Shown here one piece after another: positions 55,946-64,000 of a stretch of DNA of 64,000 nucleotides. The notes below the pieces were generated by a model. It worked only from the letters and a program-made list of their open reading frames with translations. It did not search any database and was not told the DNA's origin. This stretch comes from UBA2966 sp965242505. GTDB taxonomy: Bacteria; Pseudomonadota; Alphaproteobacteria; UBA2966. Within the stretch, counting starts at the first letter, position 1; every line of letters begins with the position of its first letter. The stretch lies in the NCBI GenBank assembly GCA_965242505.1, contig OZ251449.1:1364001-1428000 (forward strand), given 5' to 3'. Made by a program: the position numbers and the translations under genes.

Positions 55946-56104
55946 GATTTCACCCCCCCCCCCCGCACAGCGGAGGGCGCTGGCCTCCCGGACCGCGCTT
56001 CATGCGCGCGACATTGATGGCGGGCCTTTACAGCCAACGGCCGGGCGGAGTCAAGCGAAATGTTCCCGCTTATCCACAAGGCCCGTTCGCGCCCCTCTCT
56101 CTCC

Positions 56105-57470
56105 GCCGCGACCCCCACCCCGACCCTCCCCCTGCAAGGGAGAGGGAGAAGAAAGGGACGGAGGGAGCCGTTGACGCTCCTCCCCCTCTGACCATCCATA
56201 CTCCATCCCCCTGGCCATCCATACTCCTCCCCCCTGACAGGGGGGAGGTCGGGAGGGGGGTCCGCCGCCGCCCCGCAACGCCGTTCGCGCTCCTCTCTCT
56301 CCGCCGCGACCCCCACCCCGACCCTCCCCCTGCAAGGGAGAGGGAGAAGAAAGGGACGGAGGGAGCCATTGACGCTCCTCCCCCCTGACTATCCATGCTC
56401 CATCCCCCCCTGACCATCCATACTCCTCCCCCCTGAACAGGGGGGAGGTCGGGAGGGGGGTCCGGATGGACGTATGCCGCAACGCCGCGACCCCCACCCC
56501 GGCCCTCCCCCTGCAAGGGAGAGGGAGAAACAAACGGGAGGGGCGGGAACCGTCGACGCTCTCTCCCCCCTGACCACCCGCGCTCCTCCCCCCTGACCAT
56601 TGATACTCCTCCCCCCTGACAGGGGGGAGGTCGGGAGGGGGGTCCGGATGGACGTATGCCGCAACGCCGCGACCCCCACCCCGACCCTCCCCCTGCAAGG
56701 GAGAGGGAGAAACAAACGGGAGGGGCGGGAACCGTCGACGCTCTCTCCCCCCGACCACCCGCACTCCATCCCCCCTGACCATTGATACTCCTCCCCCCTG
56801 ACAGGGGGGAGGTCGGGAGGGGGGTCCGGATGGACGTATGCCGCAACGCCGCGACCCCCACCCCGGCCCTCCCCCTGCAAGGGAGAGGGAGAAGAAAGGG
56901 ACGGAGGGAGCCGTTGACGTTCCTCCCCCCTCACTATCCATGCTCCATCCCCCCTGACCATACATACTCCTCCCCCCTGACAGGGGGGAGGTCGGGAGGG
57001 GGGTCCGGATGGACGTATGCCGCAACGCCGCGACCCCCACCCCGACCCTCCCCCTGCAAGGGAGAGGGAGAAGAAAGGGACGGAGGGAGCCGTTGACGCT
57101 CCTCCCCCCCTGACTATCCATGCTCCATCCCCCCCTGGCCATCCATACTCCTCCCCCCTGACAGGGGGGAGGTCGGGAGGGGGGTCCGGATGGACGTATG
57201 CCGCAACGCCGCGACCCCCACCCCGACCCTCCCCCTGCAAGGGAGAGGGAGAAGAAAGGGACGGAGGGAGCCGTTGACGCTCCTCCCCCTCTGACCATCC
57301 ATGCTCCATCCCCCCCCTGACCATCCATACTCCTCCCCCCTGACAGGGGGGAGGTCGGGAGGGGGGTCCGGATGGACGTATGCCGCAACGCCGCGACCCC
57401 CACCCCGGCCCTCCCCCTGCAAGGGAGAGGGAGAAGAAGGGGGACGGGAGGGGGGTCCGCGGCCCCGCAA
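56105..57470. repeat. Tandem array of ~181-bp palindromic repeat units
   Basis: Seven B palindromes at 56226, 56425 (variant with an extra A), 56608, 56790, 56969, 57150 and 57332, and A palindromes between them. The last five are 179-182 bp apart, a regular tandem array. Each unit also carries TGGACGTATGCCGCAACGCC. Open frames across the array repeat the same peptide and are not genes. It lies between the autotransporter and a GST gene. Confidence 0.92.
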
Positions 57471-57481
57471 CGCCGTTCGCG

Positions 57482-58093
57482 TCAGAAGTCGGGAACGGTG
57501 TCGGCGAAGGCGGGGAGCGCGGCGCAGGCGGCGGAGAGCGCGTCGAGGTTGGGATAGCGCCCCGCGGGCATGAGCCCGGGGCAGGTCAGGGCGACGTGGC
57601 CGCAGAGGACTCCCACGGTGACGTCGGCCTGGGTGACGGCGGTTCCGGCGAGCCACGGCCGCGGCTCGAACCCGTCGAGCGCGGCGAGGCCCGCCGCCGC
57701 CTGCCTCTCGCAGCGGTCGATCCAGGCCCGCTCGACGTAACCGTCGGGGCGGCGGTAGCGCTCGTGGTTGGCGAGGATCACCTTCTCCTGGGTCCCCATC
57801 GCCCAGTGGACGATCCTGCTGACGGCGAGCCGTTCGGGACCCGACGGCGGCGTCAGGGCGCGCTCCGGCCCCGCCAGCGCGTCCAGATACTCCAGGATGT
57901 GCCCGCTCTCCCACAGCGCCTCTCCGTCGTCGAGGATCAGGACCGGCACGCGCCCCAGCGGGTTCACGGGCAGGAGTTCCTCGTTGGACGGCCACGGCTT
58001 GACGGGCCGATGCTCGTACTCGACGCCCAGGAGGCGCATCGCGACGGCGACGCGGCGGGTGAAGGGAGAACGGTAGCGGCCGATCAGTATCAT
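57482..58093 (-). CDS. Glutathione S-transferase family protein
   Basis: About 203 residues from ATG 58093. ILIGRYRSPFTRRVAVAMRLLGVEYEH has the thioredoxin-fold start with Ser in the active position (RSPF), GRVPVLIL supplies the cis-Pro loop and WESGHILEYLD the SNAIL/TRAC-like glutathione site. The C-terminal half (LAGTAVTQADVTVGVL) is the helical domain. Substrate unknown. ATG 58105 is an alternative start. Confidence 0.88.
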   Translation of the reverse strand: MILIGRYRSPFTRRVAVAMRLLGVEYEHRPVKPWPSNEELLPVNPLGRVPVLILDDGEALWESGHILEYLDALAGPERALTPPSGPERLAVSRIVHWAMGTQEKVILANHERYRRPDGYVERAWIDRCERQAAAGLAALDGFEPRPWLAGTAVTQADVTVGVLCGHVALTCPGLMPAGRYPNLDALSAACAALPAFADTVPDF

Positions 58094-58141
58094 CTCGGCC
58101 CGCATTATCCCATCCCGGCGGGAGGAGGGCCGGGGCGGGGG

Positions 58142-58666
58142 TCAACCGGCGGCGGAGGGCAGCAGCTTGACGGCGGCGACGATGACGCCGGCGAGCGCGA
58201 CCATGGCCAGCAACAGCGTGACCTTCAGTTCGGCGACCCGGGTGTCGAGGCCGGCCACGTCGGCCTTGAGCTCGGCCTTCGCTTCGGCGAGATCGGCCTT
58301 CACTTCGGCGACGTCGGCCTTGAGCTCGGCCTTCACTTCGGCGAGCTCGGCCTTCGTCGCCATCCTGTCCTCGACGCGGGCGACGTCGGCCTTGACGGCG
58401 GCGAGGCCATTGTCCAGGTCGGCCTTGACGGCGGCGAGGCCATTGTCCAGGTCGGCCCTGACGGCGGCGAGCCCCTTGTCCAGGTCGGCCCTGACGGCGG
58501 CGAGTCCGGTATCGAGGTCGGCCTTGGTGGCGACGCCTTCCGCCACGGCGTCGCGGACGGCCTCGGCGTGCGCTTCCGCCTGGGCCTCGTCCACGCCGGC
58601 CGCCTTGAGGCGGCGCGCGTAGGTCAGCGTGTCGAAGCCGGGAACGGGCGCGATCTTCATGGCCAT
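58142..58666 (-). CDS. Coiled-coil membrane-anchored protein (DUF1640-like)
   Basis: This 174-residue protein has an N-terminal helix-rich part (FDTLTYARRLKAAGVDEAQAEAHAEAV), a long coiled coil of 11-residue units such as ADLDNGLAAVK repeated in tandem, then KAELKADVAEVK repeats, and a C-terminal membrane segment (LLLAMVALAGVIVAAVKLL). This resembles DUF1640 proteins, the bacterial relatives of mitochondrial calcium uniporter regulators. Function in bacteria is not established. It is repetitive at DNA level too, with 33-bp units. Confidence 0.75.
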   Translation of the reverse strand: MAMKIAPVPGFDTLTYARRLKAAGVDEAQAEAHAEAVRDAVAEGVATKADLDTGLAAVRADLDKGLAAVRADLDNGLAAVKADLDNGLAAVKADVARVEDRMATKAELAEVKAELKADVAEVKADLAEAKAELKADVAGLDTRVAELKVTLLLAMVALAGVIVAAVKLLPSAAG

Positions 58667-58784
58667 GGGGCCGAACCTACACCGTCGCGGGGCCGTCCGC
58701 AAGCGCGTGTCCCGGTTCGATGCGCACGAGACGCCGCGTGAGAGGAGCGCGCGGCGTCGCGGGGCCGCGGTGGACCCCTTCCCG

Positions 58785-58895
58785 GCGCGACCCCCATCCC
58801 GACCCTCCCCCTGCCGGGGGGAGGGAGAAGAAGGGGGACGGAAAGGAGCCGTTGACGTTCCTTCCTGAACAGGGGGGAGGTCGGGAGGGGGGCAG
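58785..58895. repeat. Degenerate palindromic repeat unit
   Basis: An A-type palindrome near 58800-58830 (CCCTGCCGGGGGGAGGGAG) and half of a B palindrome at 58868-58890 with the left arm lost. It lies between the coiled-coil gene and the Mrp operon. Confidence 0.75.
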
Positions 58896-59038
58896 ACGCG
58901 CCGCGGCCGCGCGGCGCTTTGCCGGACCGGGTCCGATCGCGGTATAGTCGCCGGAACGGCCCCGGGAGGGCGGCCGGCGCGGGGGGCGCCGCGGCGCCGC
59001 CCGACGGGAGCAACGACCAGGGAGGGGGGCGCGACGCC

Positions 59039-59515
59039 GTGCTTCATGCGATCAGCCTGACCGCGGTTCTCTTCGGCGCGTGGCTGCTGTTGTCCGGCCG
59101 CTTCACGGCCCTGCCGATATGCTTCGGCGTCCTGTCCGTCGCCGTCGCCGTCGGCATCGCGCTGCGCATGGACGTCATCGACCACGAGAGCCACCCCGTT
59201 CACCTGACGTGGCGCATTCCCGCCTACTGGCTCTGGCTCCTCGTCCGGATCGTCAAGTCCAACATCGACGTGGCGCGGACCATCCTCGGCGCCGGCGACC
59301 CGCCCGCCCCGAACGTGGCGACCGTGAAGCCGAGCCAGCGCACCGAGCTGGGCCAGGTCATCCACGCCAACTCGATCACGCTGACGCCGGGCACGATCGC
59401 CATCGAGCTCGAGGACGGCGAGATCACGGTCCACGCGCTGACGCGGGCCTCGGCCGAAGACCTCGCGACGGGCGCCATGGACGAACGCGTCTCCAGGCTG
59501 GAGGGCGCGGGCTGA
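59039..59515 (+). CDS. mnhE: Na+/H+ antiporter subunit E (Mrp/Mnh)
   Basis: This 158-residue membrane subunit is the first gene of the Mrp operon. GTG 59039 follows GGGAGGGGGG. Two or three hydrophobic segments are followed by the soluble MnhE part with NSITLTPGTIAIEL, the family signature, and ITVHALT. It overlaps mnhF by 1 nt. Confidence 0.92.
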   Translation: MLHAISLTAVLFGAWLLLSGRFTALPICFGVLSVAVAVGIALRMDVIDHESHPVHLTWRIPAYWLWLLVRIVKSNIDVARTILGAGDPPAPNVATVKPSQRTELGQVIHANSITLTPGTIAIELEDGEITVHALTRASAEDLATGAMDERVSRLEGAG

Positions 59516-59865
59516 TGCTGGCCTTCGTCACCGCCGCGGTCCTCCTGACCATGGCGCTGGCGCTGGTCCGGGCGCTGCGCGGGCCGACGACGTTCGACCG
59601 CATCCTGGCGGTCAGCATGGTGTCGACCAAGACGACGCTGCTCGTCGCCGTGGTCGGGTTCCTCTTCGGACGGCCGGACTTCCTGGACATCGCGCTGCTC
59701 TATGCGCTGATCAACTTCGTCGGCGCCATCGCGGTGCTCAAGTTCTACAAGTACGGGAGCCTCGGCCTCGCCTCCCGTCCCGAGGACGCGCCCGGCCCCG
59801 CGGAAGCGGCGCGCCCGGACGCGGACGGGCCCGGCGCGGCGGCGGCGCGGGGTCCGGCCCGATGA
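59515..59865 (+). CDS. mnhF: Na+/H+ antiporter subunit F
   Basis: This 116-residue protein has three hydrophobic segments and RALRGPTTFDRILAVSM, the MnhF signature. The Ala/Pro/Asp-rich C-terminal tail (about 25 residues) is longer than usual. ATG 59515 lies in the mnhE stop, and the stop overlaps mnhG by 4 nt. Confidence 0.92.
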   Translation: MLAFVTAAVLLTMALALVRALRGPTTFDRILAVSMVSTKTTLLVAVVGFLFGRPDFLDIALLYALINFVGAIAVLKFYKYGSLGLASRPEDAPGPAEAARPDADGPGAAAARGPAR

Positions 59866-60209
59866 CGGGCGGCGTCCTCGACGTCCTGGCCTGGGTCCTG
59901 CTCGGCGCCGGCGCCGTGTTCTCGGTGATCGGCGGGATCGGGATGCTGCGGCTGCCGGACTTCTACACGCGGATGCACGCCGCCGGCGTCACCGACACGA
60001 TGGGCGCCTGGCTGATCCTCGCCGGCCTCATGTGCCTGGCGGGGCCGACGCTCGTGGCCGCGAAGCTCGCCCTCATCCTGTTCTTCCTGTTCATGACCGG
60101 GCCCTCGGCGACGCACGCGCTGGTCAAGACCGCGTGGCACGCCGGGCTGAAGCCGCTCACCGCGGACGAGCCCGGAAACCCCGGGGAGCCGCCGCCATCG
60201 AAGCCCTAG
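59862..60209 (+). CDS. mnhG: Na+/H+ antiporter subunit G
   Basis: This 115-residue membrane protein has three segments with GGIGMLRLPDFYTRMHAAG, the MnhG signature, and TGPSATHALVKTAW. It starts inside the mnhF stop. The following subunit begins within or just after its end. Confidence 0.93.
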   Translation: MTGGVLDVLAWVLLGAGAVFSVIGGIGMLRLPDFYTRMHAAGVTDTMGAWLILAGLMCLAGPTLVAAKLALILFFLFMTGPSATHALVKTAWHAGLKPLTADEPGNPGEPPPSKP

Positions 60210-60217
60210 TCAACATC

Positions 60218-60760
60218 GTGCTGCTGGCGTTCCTGGCCGTCATCGCGCTGGCGATCGTGCGGCTGCGGAACCTGTTCGGCGTCGTCATGCTGGGCGGCAT
60301 CTACAGCCTGCTGATGGCGTCGATCTTCGTCGTCCTCGACGCCGTCGACGTGGCCTTCACGGAGGCGGCCGTCGGCGCCGGCATCGCCACGATCCTCATG
60401 CTGGGCACGCTGGCGCTGACGACGAGCCGGGAGAAGATCCCCATGCACACGCCGCTGCTGCCGCTGGTCGTGACGGCCGTCATCGGCGCCATGCTGGTCT
60501 ACGGCACCTGGGACATGCCGGCGTTCGGCGACGCCGCGGCCCCGCCCAACCAACACGTGGCGCCCTACTACCTCGAGCGCGCGCTGCCGGAGACGGGCGC
60601 GCCCAACGTCGTGACGGCGGTGCTGGCGAGCTACCGGGGCTACGACACCCTGGGCGAGCTCACCGTGATCTTCACGGCCGGCATCGGCGTGCTGATGCTG
60701 CTGGGCCGGCGGCGGGAGAGAGGGGACGGCCGGTCCGGGGACGGGAGCGGCGGCGCATGA
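60218..60760 (+). CDS. MrpA-C/MbhD-type (DUF4040) antiporter subunit
   Basis: About 180 residues corresponding to the C-terminal DUF4040 domain that is fused to MrpA in other bacteria but separate here. IVRLRNLFGVVMLGGIYSLLMA and DAVDVAFTEAAVGAGIATILMLGTL are its signatures, with the conserved acidic residues. The start is unclear: no ATG fits. GTG 60218 is annotated, but family members begin about seven residues earlier, where an ATC (60197) could initiate and would overlap mnhG. Its stop overlaps the mnhB start by 4 nt. Confidence 0.85.
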   Translation: MLLAFLAVIALAIVRLRNLFGVVMLGGIYSLLMASIFVVLDAVDVAFTEAAVGAGIATILMLGTLALTTSREKIPMHTPLLPLVVTAVIGAMLVYGTWDMPAFGDAAAPPNQHVAPYYLERALPETGAPNVVTAVLASYRGYDTLGELTVIFTAGIGVLMLLGRRRERGDGRSGDGSGGA

Positions 60761-61173
60761 GGCACCACGTCGTCCTGCGGGTGGTCGCCAAGCTCGGCAT
60801 CCCGTTCATCACGCTGTTCGCGCTCTACGTGCAGTTCCACGGCGACTTCGGGCCCGGCGGCGGCTTCCAGGCCGGCGTGATCTTCGGCGCTGCGTTCATC
60901 CTCTACGCCCTCATCTTCGGGCTCGACAACGCGCTCGAGGCGGCGCCGATGAACGTGGTCGTCGCCGCCATCGCCATCGGCCTGCTGCTGTTCGCGGGCG
61001 TGGGCGTCGCCGCCCTGCTCCTCGGCGGCAACTACCTCGACTACGGCGCGCTCGCCGCCGACCCCGCCGCCGGACAGCATCTCGGCATCCTGCTCGTCGA
61101 GCTCGGGGTCGGGATCACGGTCGCCGCGGTCATGATCGCGGTCTTCTTCACCTTCGCGGATCGGGGCCGGTAG
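60757..61173 (+). CDS. mnhB: Na+/H+ antiporter subunit B
   Basis: This 138-residue membrane protein has four hydrophobic segments and the signature FGPGGGFQAGVIFGAAF. It starts in the previous stop (ATGA) and ends 2 nt before mnhC. Confidence 0.93.
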   Translation: MRHHVVLRVVAKLGIPFITLFALYVQFHGDFGPGGGFQAGVIFGAAFILYALIFGLDNALEAAPMNVVVAAIAIGLLLFAGVGVAALLLGGNYLDYGALAADPAAGQHLGILLVELGVGITVAAVMIAVFFTFADRGR

Positions 61174-61175
61174 CC

Positions 61176-61538
61176 GTGGAGTTCTTTGTCGGCCACTACA
61201 ACTACTGGATCTTCGTCTTCCTCATGATGCTGGGGCTCTACGTCGTGGTCGCGCGCGGGAACCTCGTCAAGAAGATCGTCGGCCTGAACGTCTTCCAGGC
61301 TTCGGTGTTCCTGCTCTACATCTCGATCGGCAAGGTCCTGGGGGGCACTGCGCCGATCATCGTCGACGGCGGCGCGCCGACGACCTACTCCAACCCGCTG
61401 CCGCACGTCCTCATCCTCACGGCGATCGTCGTCGGCGTCGCCACCACCGCGCTCGGCCTGTCCCTGGCGGTCAGGATCAACGAGGCCTACGGAACGATCG
61501 AGGAGGACGAGATCGGCGACATGGACAGGGAACCATGA
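61176..61538 (+). CDS. mnhC: Na+/H+ antiporter subunit C (NuoK-like)
   Basis: This 120-residue NuoK homologue starts at GTG 61176. Three membrane segments, GLNVFQASVFLLYISIG and PLPHVLILTAIVVGVATTALGLSL, match MnhC. The 3' end overlaps mnhD by 4 nt. Confidence 0.93.
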   Translation: MEFFVGHYNYWIFVFLMMLGLYVVVARGNLVKKIVGLNVFQASVFLLYISIGKVLGGTAPIIVDGGAPTTYSNPLPHVLILTAIVVGVATTALGLSLAVRINEAYGTIEEDEIGDMDREP

Positions 61539-63016
61539 TCGCCGCGCACTACCCCGCCCTCCAGGTCGTCGCGCCGCTGATCGCGGCGCCGCTCTGCGTG
61601 CTCCTGCGCCGGGGCGGCCTGGCCTGGCTGGTCACCGTCGCCGTCTCGTGGATCGCGCTGGCCATCGCCATCCAGCTCCTGATCCAGGTGACGGCGACGG
61701 GCCCCGTCTCCTACGAGCTGGGCGGCTGGGCGGCGCCGTGGGGGATCGAGTACCGGATCGATTCGGTCAACGCCTTCGTCCTGCTGATCGTCGCGGGCGT
61801 CTCGGCGGTCACCGCGCCCTACGCCCGCGACACGGTCGTCCGGGAGATCCCCGAGGACCGCCGCCACCTGTTCTACTCCGCCTACCTCCTGTGCCTCACG
61901 GGCCTGCTCGGCATCACGATCACGGGCGATGCGTTCAACGTCTTCGTGTTCCTCGAGATCTCCTCGCTGTCGTCCTACGCGCTGATCAGCCTCGGCCGCG
62001 ACCGCAGGGCCCTGACGGCGGCCTACCAGTACCTCGTCATGGGCACCATCGGCGCCACGTTCTTCCTCATCGGCGTGGGCCTGATCTACGCCATGACCGG
62101 CACGCTCAACATGGCGGACATCGCCGCGCGCCTCGATCCGGTGGAGGACACGCGCACGGTCCTGGCGGCATTCGCCTTCATCGTCGTGGGGCTCGGCCTC
62201 AAGCTCGCCCTGTTCCCGCTGCACCTGTGGCTGCCCAACGCCTACGCCTACGCTCCGTCCGCGGTGACCGTGCTGCTGGCGGCGACGGCGACCAAGGTGG
62301 CGGTCTACACGATGCTGCGCTTCGTGTTCACCCTGTTCGGCGCCGACTTCGCCCTCGACGTCACGTTCTTCGCCGAGTTCCTGGTGACGCTCGCCCTGGC
62401 GGGCGTGTTCGCCGCCTCGATCGCCGCCGTCTTCCAGAACGACGTGAAGCGGATGCTGGCGTACTCCAGCGTCGCGCAGGTCGGCTACATGATGCTGGGC
62501 GTCGGCTTCTTCTCGGTGACGGGCCTGACGGGGGGCATCGTCCACCTGTTCAACCACGCCCTGATGAAGGGGGCGCTGTTCATGGCGCTGGGCGCGGTGT
62601 TCCACCGCCTGGGGTCGGTCCGCATCGAGGACATGCGCGGGCTCGGCAGGGAGATGCCGCTCACCATGTTCGCCTTCGTCCTCGGCGGGCTGAGCCTGAT
62701 CGGCCTGCCCCTCACCGTCGGTTTCATCAGCAAGTGGCACCTGATCCTGGCGGCGCTGGAGCGGGGCTGGCATCCCATCGCCGGCCTGATCCTGCTGAGC
62801 TCGCTGCTGGCGGTCGCCTACGTCTGGCGGGTCGTCGAGGCGGTCTATTTCCGCGACCCGCCGCCCGGCCGCCCGCCCGCGACGGAGGCGCCGCTCTCCC
62901 TGCTCGCGCCGACGTGGATCCTGGCGCTCGCCAACTTCTACTTCGGCATCGACACGTCGGTCACGGTCGGGGTCGCCGCCGACGCCGCCAGGTCCCTGCT
63001 GGGAGCGGGCGCATGA
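61535..63016 (+). CDS. mnhD: Na+/H+ antiporter subunit D (NuoN/L-like)
   Basis: This 493-residue polytopic subunit has about 14 membrane segments. FLEISSLSSYALI carries the conserved Glu, FPLHLWLPNAYAYAPSAVTVLLAATATKVAVY and NDVKRMLAYSSVAQVGYMMLG the proton-path Lys/His and helix motifs shared with complex I. It overlaps the next subunit by 4 nt. Confidence 0.95.
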   Translation: MIAAHYPALQVVAPLIAAPLCVLLRRGGLAWLVTVAVSWIALAIAIQLLIQVTATGPVSYELGGWAAPWGIEYRIDSVNAFVLLIVAGVSAVTAPYARDTVVREIPEDRRHLFYSAYLLCLTGLLGITITGDAFNVFVFLEISSLSSYALISLGRDRRALTAAYQYLVMGTIGATFFLIGVGLIYAMTGTLNMADIAARLDPVEDTRTVLAAFAFIVVGLGLKLALFPLHLWLPNAYAYAPSAVTVLLAATATKVAVYTMLRFVFTLFGADFALDVTFFAEFLVTLALAGVFAASIAAVFQNDVKRMLAYSSVAQVGYMMLGVGFFSVTGLTGGIVHLFNHALMKGALFMALGAVFHRLGSVRIEDMRGLGREMPLTMFAFVLGGLSLIGLPLTVGFISKWHLILAALERGWHPIAGLILLSSLLAVAYVWRVVEAVYFRDPPPGRPPATEAPLSLLAPTWILALANFYFGIDTSVTVGVAADAARSLLGAGA

Positions 63017-64000
63017 CCGGCGGGCAGGCGATGGTCCTCGCGGTCCTGGCGCCCCTGGCGGGCGCCGCCGCGATCGCCGCGTTGCGCCGCCGCCCCAACC
63101 AGCGGGAGGCCGCGACGCTGCTCACCGCCGCGGCGCTGTTCGCCCTCGTGGCCTCCCTGCTGGCGCCGGTGATGGCGGGCGAGCGTCCGCGCGCGACGCT
63201 GTGGGAGATCGTCCCCGGCATCTCCATCGGCCTCGAGGCGGAGCCGCTGGGCATGGTGTTCGCGCTCGTGGCCAGCTTCCTGTGGATCGTCACCTCGGTC
63301 TACTCGATCGGGTACATGCGCGGACACCACGAGCGGAACCAGACCCGGTTCTACGTCTGCTTCGCGATCGCGCTCTCGAGCGCCATCGGCGTGGCGTTCT
63401 CCGCCAACATGTTCACGCTGTTCGTCTTCTACGAGGCGCTGACCCTGTCGACCTACCCGCTGGTCACGCACCACGGGACCGACGAGGCCCGCCGCGGCGG
63501 GCGCGCGTACCTCGGGCTGCTGCTGCTGACCTCCATCGCCTTCCAGCTGCTGGCCATCGTGTGGACGTGGGCCGTCGCCGGCACGCTCGACTTCACCGTC
63601 GGCGGCATTCTCGAGGGCAAGGCCGGCCCGGCGGCGACCGGGATCCTGCTGCTCCTGTACGTGTTCGGGATCGGCAAGGCGGCGCTCATGCCCTTCCACC
63701 GCTGGCTGCCGGCGGCCATGGTCGCCCCCACTCCCGTCAGCGCCCTGCTGCACGCGGTGGCGGTCGTCAAGGCCGGCGTGTTCACCGTGCTCAAGGTCAC
63801 GGTCTACGTCTTCGGGATCGACCTGCTGGCCGACGTCCACGCCAGGGACCTCCTGCTGTACGTCGCGGCGTTCACCATCATCGCCGCCTCGCTCATCGCG
63901 ATCAGGGAGGACAACCTGAAGCGGCGCCTCGCCTACTCGACGGTCAGCCAGCTCTCCTACGTCGTGCTCGGAGCCATGCTCGTCACCGAGGCCAGCGTGA
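63013..64000 (+). CDS. Second D/A-family antiporter subunit, truncated by the window edge
   Basis: The first 329 residues of another NuoL/N-like subunit, open at base 64000. VFYEALTLSTYPLVTH, MPFHRWLPAAMVAPTPVSALLHAVAVVKAG and EDNLKRRLAYSTVSQLSYVVLG are the conserved blocks. In the E-F-G-B-C-D-D' operon type this position is held by a second MrpD-like protein, so the ion path is probably built from two D-type subunits. Confidence 0.9.
   Translation, partial: MTGGQAMVLAVLAPLAGAAAIAALRRRPNQREAATLLTAAALFALVASLLAPVMAGERPRATLWEIVPGISIGLEAEPLGMVFALVASFLWIVTSVYSIGYMRGHHERNQTRFYVCFAIALSSAIGVAFSANMFTLFVFYEALTLSTYPLVTHHGTDEARRGGRAYLGLLLLTSIAFQLLAIVWTWAVAGTLDFTVGGILEGKAGPAATGILLLLYVFGIGKAALMPFHRWLPAAMVAPTPVSALLHAVAVVKAGVFTVLKVTVYVFGIDLLADVHARDLLLYVAAFTIIAASLIAIREDNLKRRLAYSTVSQLSYVVLGAMLVTEASV

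Noticed and set aside
50720..56017. 1765-codon open frame on the plus strand opposite the autotransporter
   Set aside because: It mirrors the repeats and GC-rich third positions of the autotransporter gene; it has no domain, signal peptide or ribosome-binding site.
56051..57403. Long open frames through the tandem repeats encoding GGGVSMVRG-type peptides
   Set aside because: They only translate the palindromic repeat units and recur in several frames and directions.

Overview
This is about 64 kb of high-GC DNA (roughly 65-70% G+C by eye) from an alphaproteobacterium, probably Rhodospirillales-like. The evidence is a gyrA-coaD-queA-tgt block, an Mrp antiporter operon in the order E-F-G-(DUF4040)-B-C-D-D', many GTG starts with 4-nt gene overlaps, and dispersed GC-rich palindromic repeats of the type common between alphaproteobacterial genes. 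The lineage is an inference; no rRNA is present.

Positions 1-39246 form an accessory island that ends at the 3' end of a tRNA-Lys(TTT) gene (39247-39322, minus). Its backbone is a decayed conjugative or mobilizable element. It has a MobF/TraI relaxase (19134-22019), a TraD-like coupling-protein gene that has lost its ATPase core (18059-19132), and a leftward block of plasmid-type genes at 33097-38754: two SLOG-fold proteins, a Toprim primase, Ssb, a zinc-ribbon protein and small proteins. No integrase was found. The cargo is almost entirely conflict genes. (a) A BREX type 3-like locus on the minus strand, 17625 to 1: vapB-vapC-brxF-brxC-AlbA_2 gene-pglX-pglZ-unrecognised last gene. The first four genes overlap by 4 nt each. 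(b) A plus-strand restriction cassette (C5-methyltransferase, Vsr nuclease, MORC-like GHKL ATPase fused to a PD-(D/E)xK nuclease) sits between the AlbA_2 gene and pglX and is flanked by 138-bp direct repeats. (c) higBA, a lone XRE antitoxin, an XRE-ImmA protease and a PIN-like gene (22085-24756). (d) A lower-GC five-gene operon (24753-31607): GASH-like helical protein, two TRAFAC-type GTPases, a large GAP1-like protein and a caspase. GAP1 and the caspase end in the same kind of adaptor domain (EAD1), which suggests that GTPase signalling recruits a suicide protease. This is the most striking system in the window.

Positions 39247-64000 are ordinary chromosome: tRNA-Lys, a YfcG/YghU-type GST, msrA, a TauD-family dioxygenase, an MFS transporter, hicBA, tgt-queA, coaD, gyrA, a broken hicBA, a 1655-residue autotransporter, a second GST, a DUF1640-type coiled-coil protein and the Mrp Na+/H+ antiporter operon, which runs off the right edge. 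The intergenic spaces from 46.5 to 58.9 kb are filled by a repeat family with two palindromes per unit. It is expanded into a regular ~181-bp tandem array at 56.1-57.5 kb.

How the parts fit: the element carried or accumulated several defence and addiction modules, then lost transfer functions. The defence genes are kept as tightly coupled operons and the transfer genes are eroding. Function calls rest on motifs and gene order only; no database search was run.
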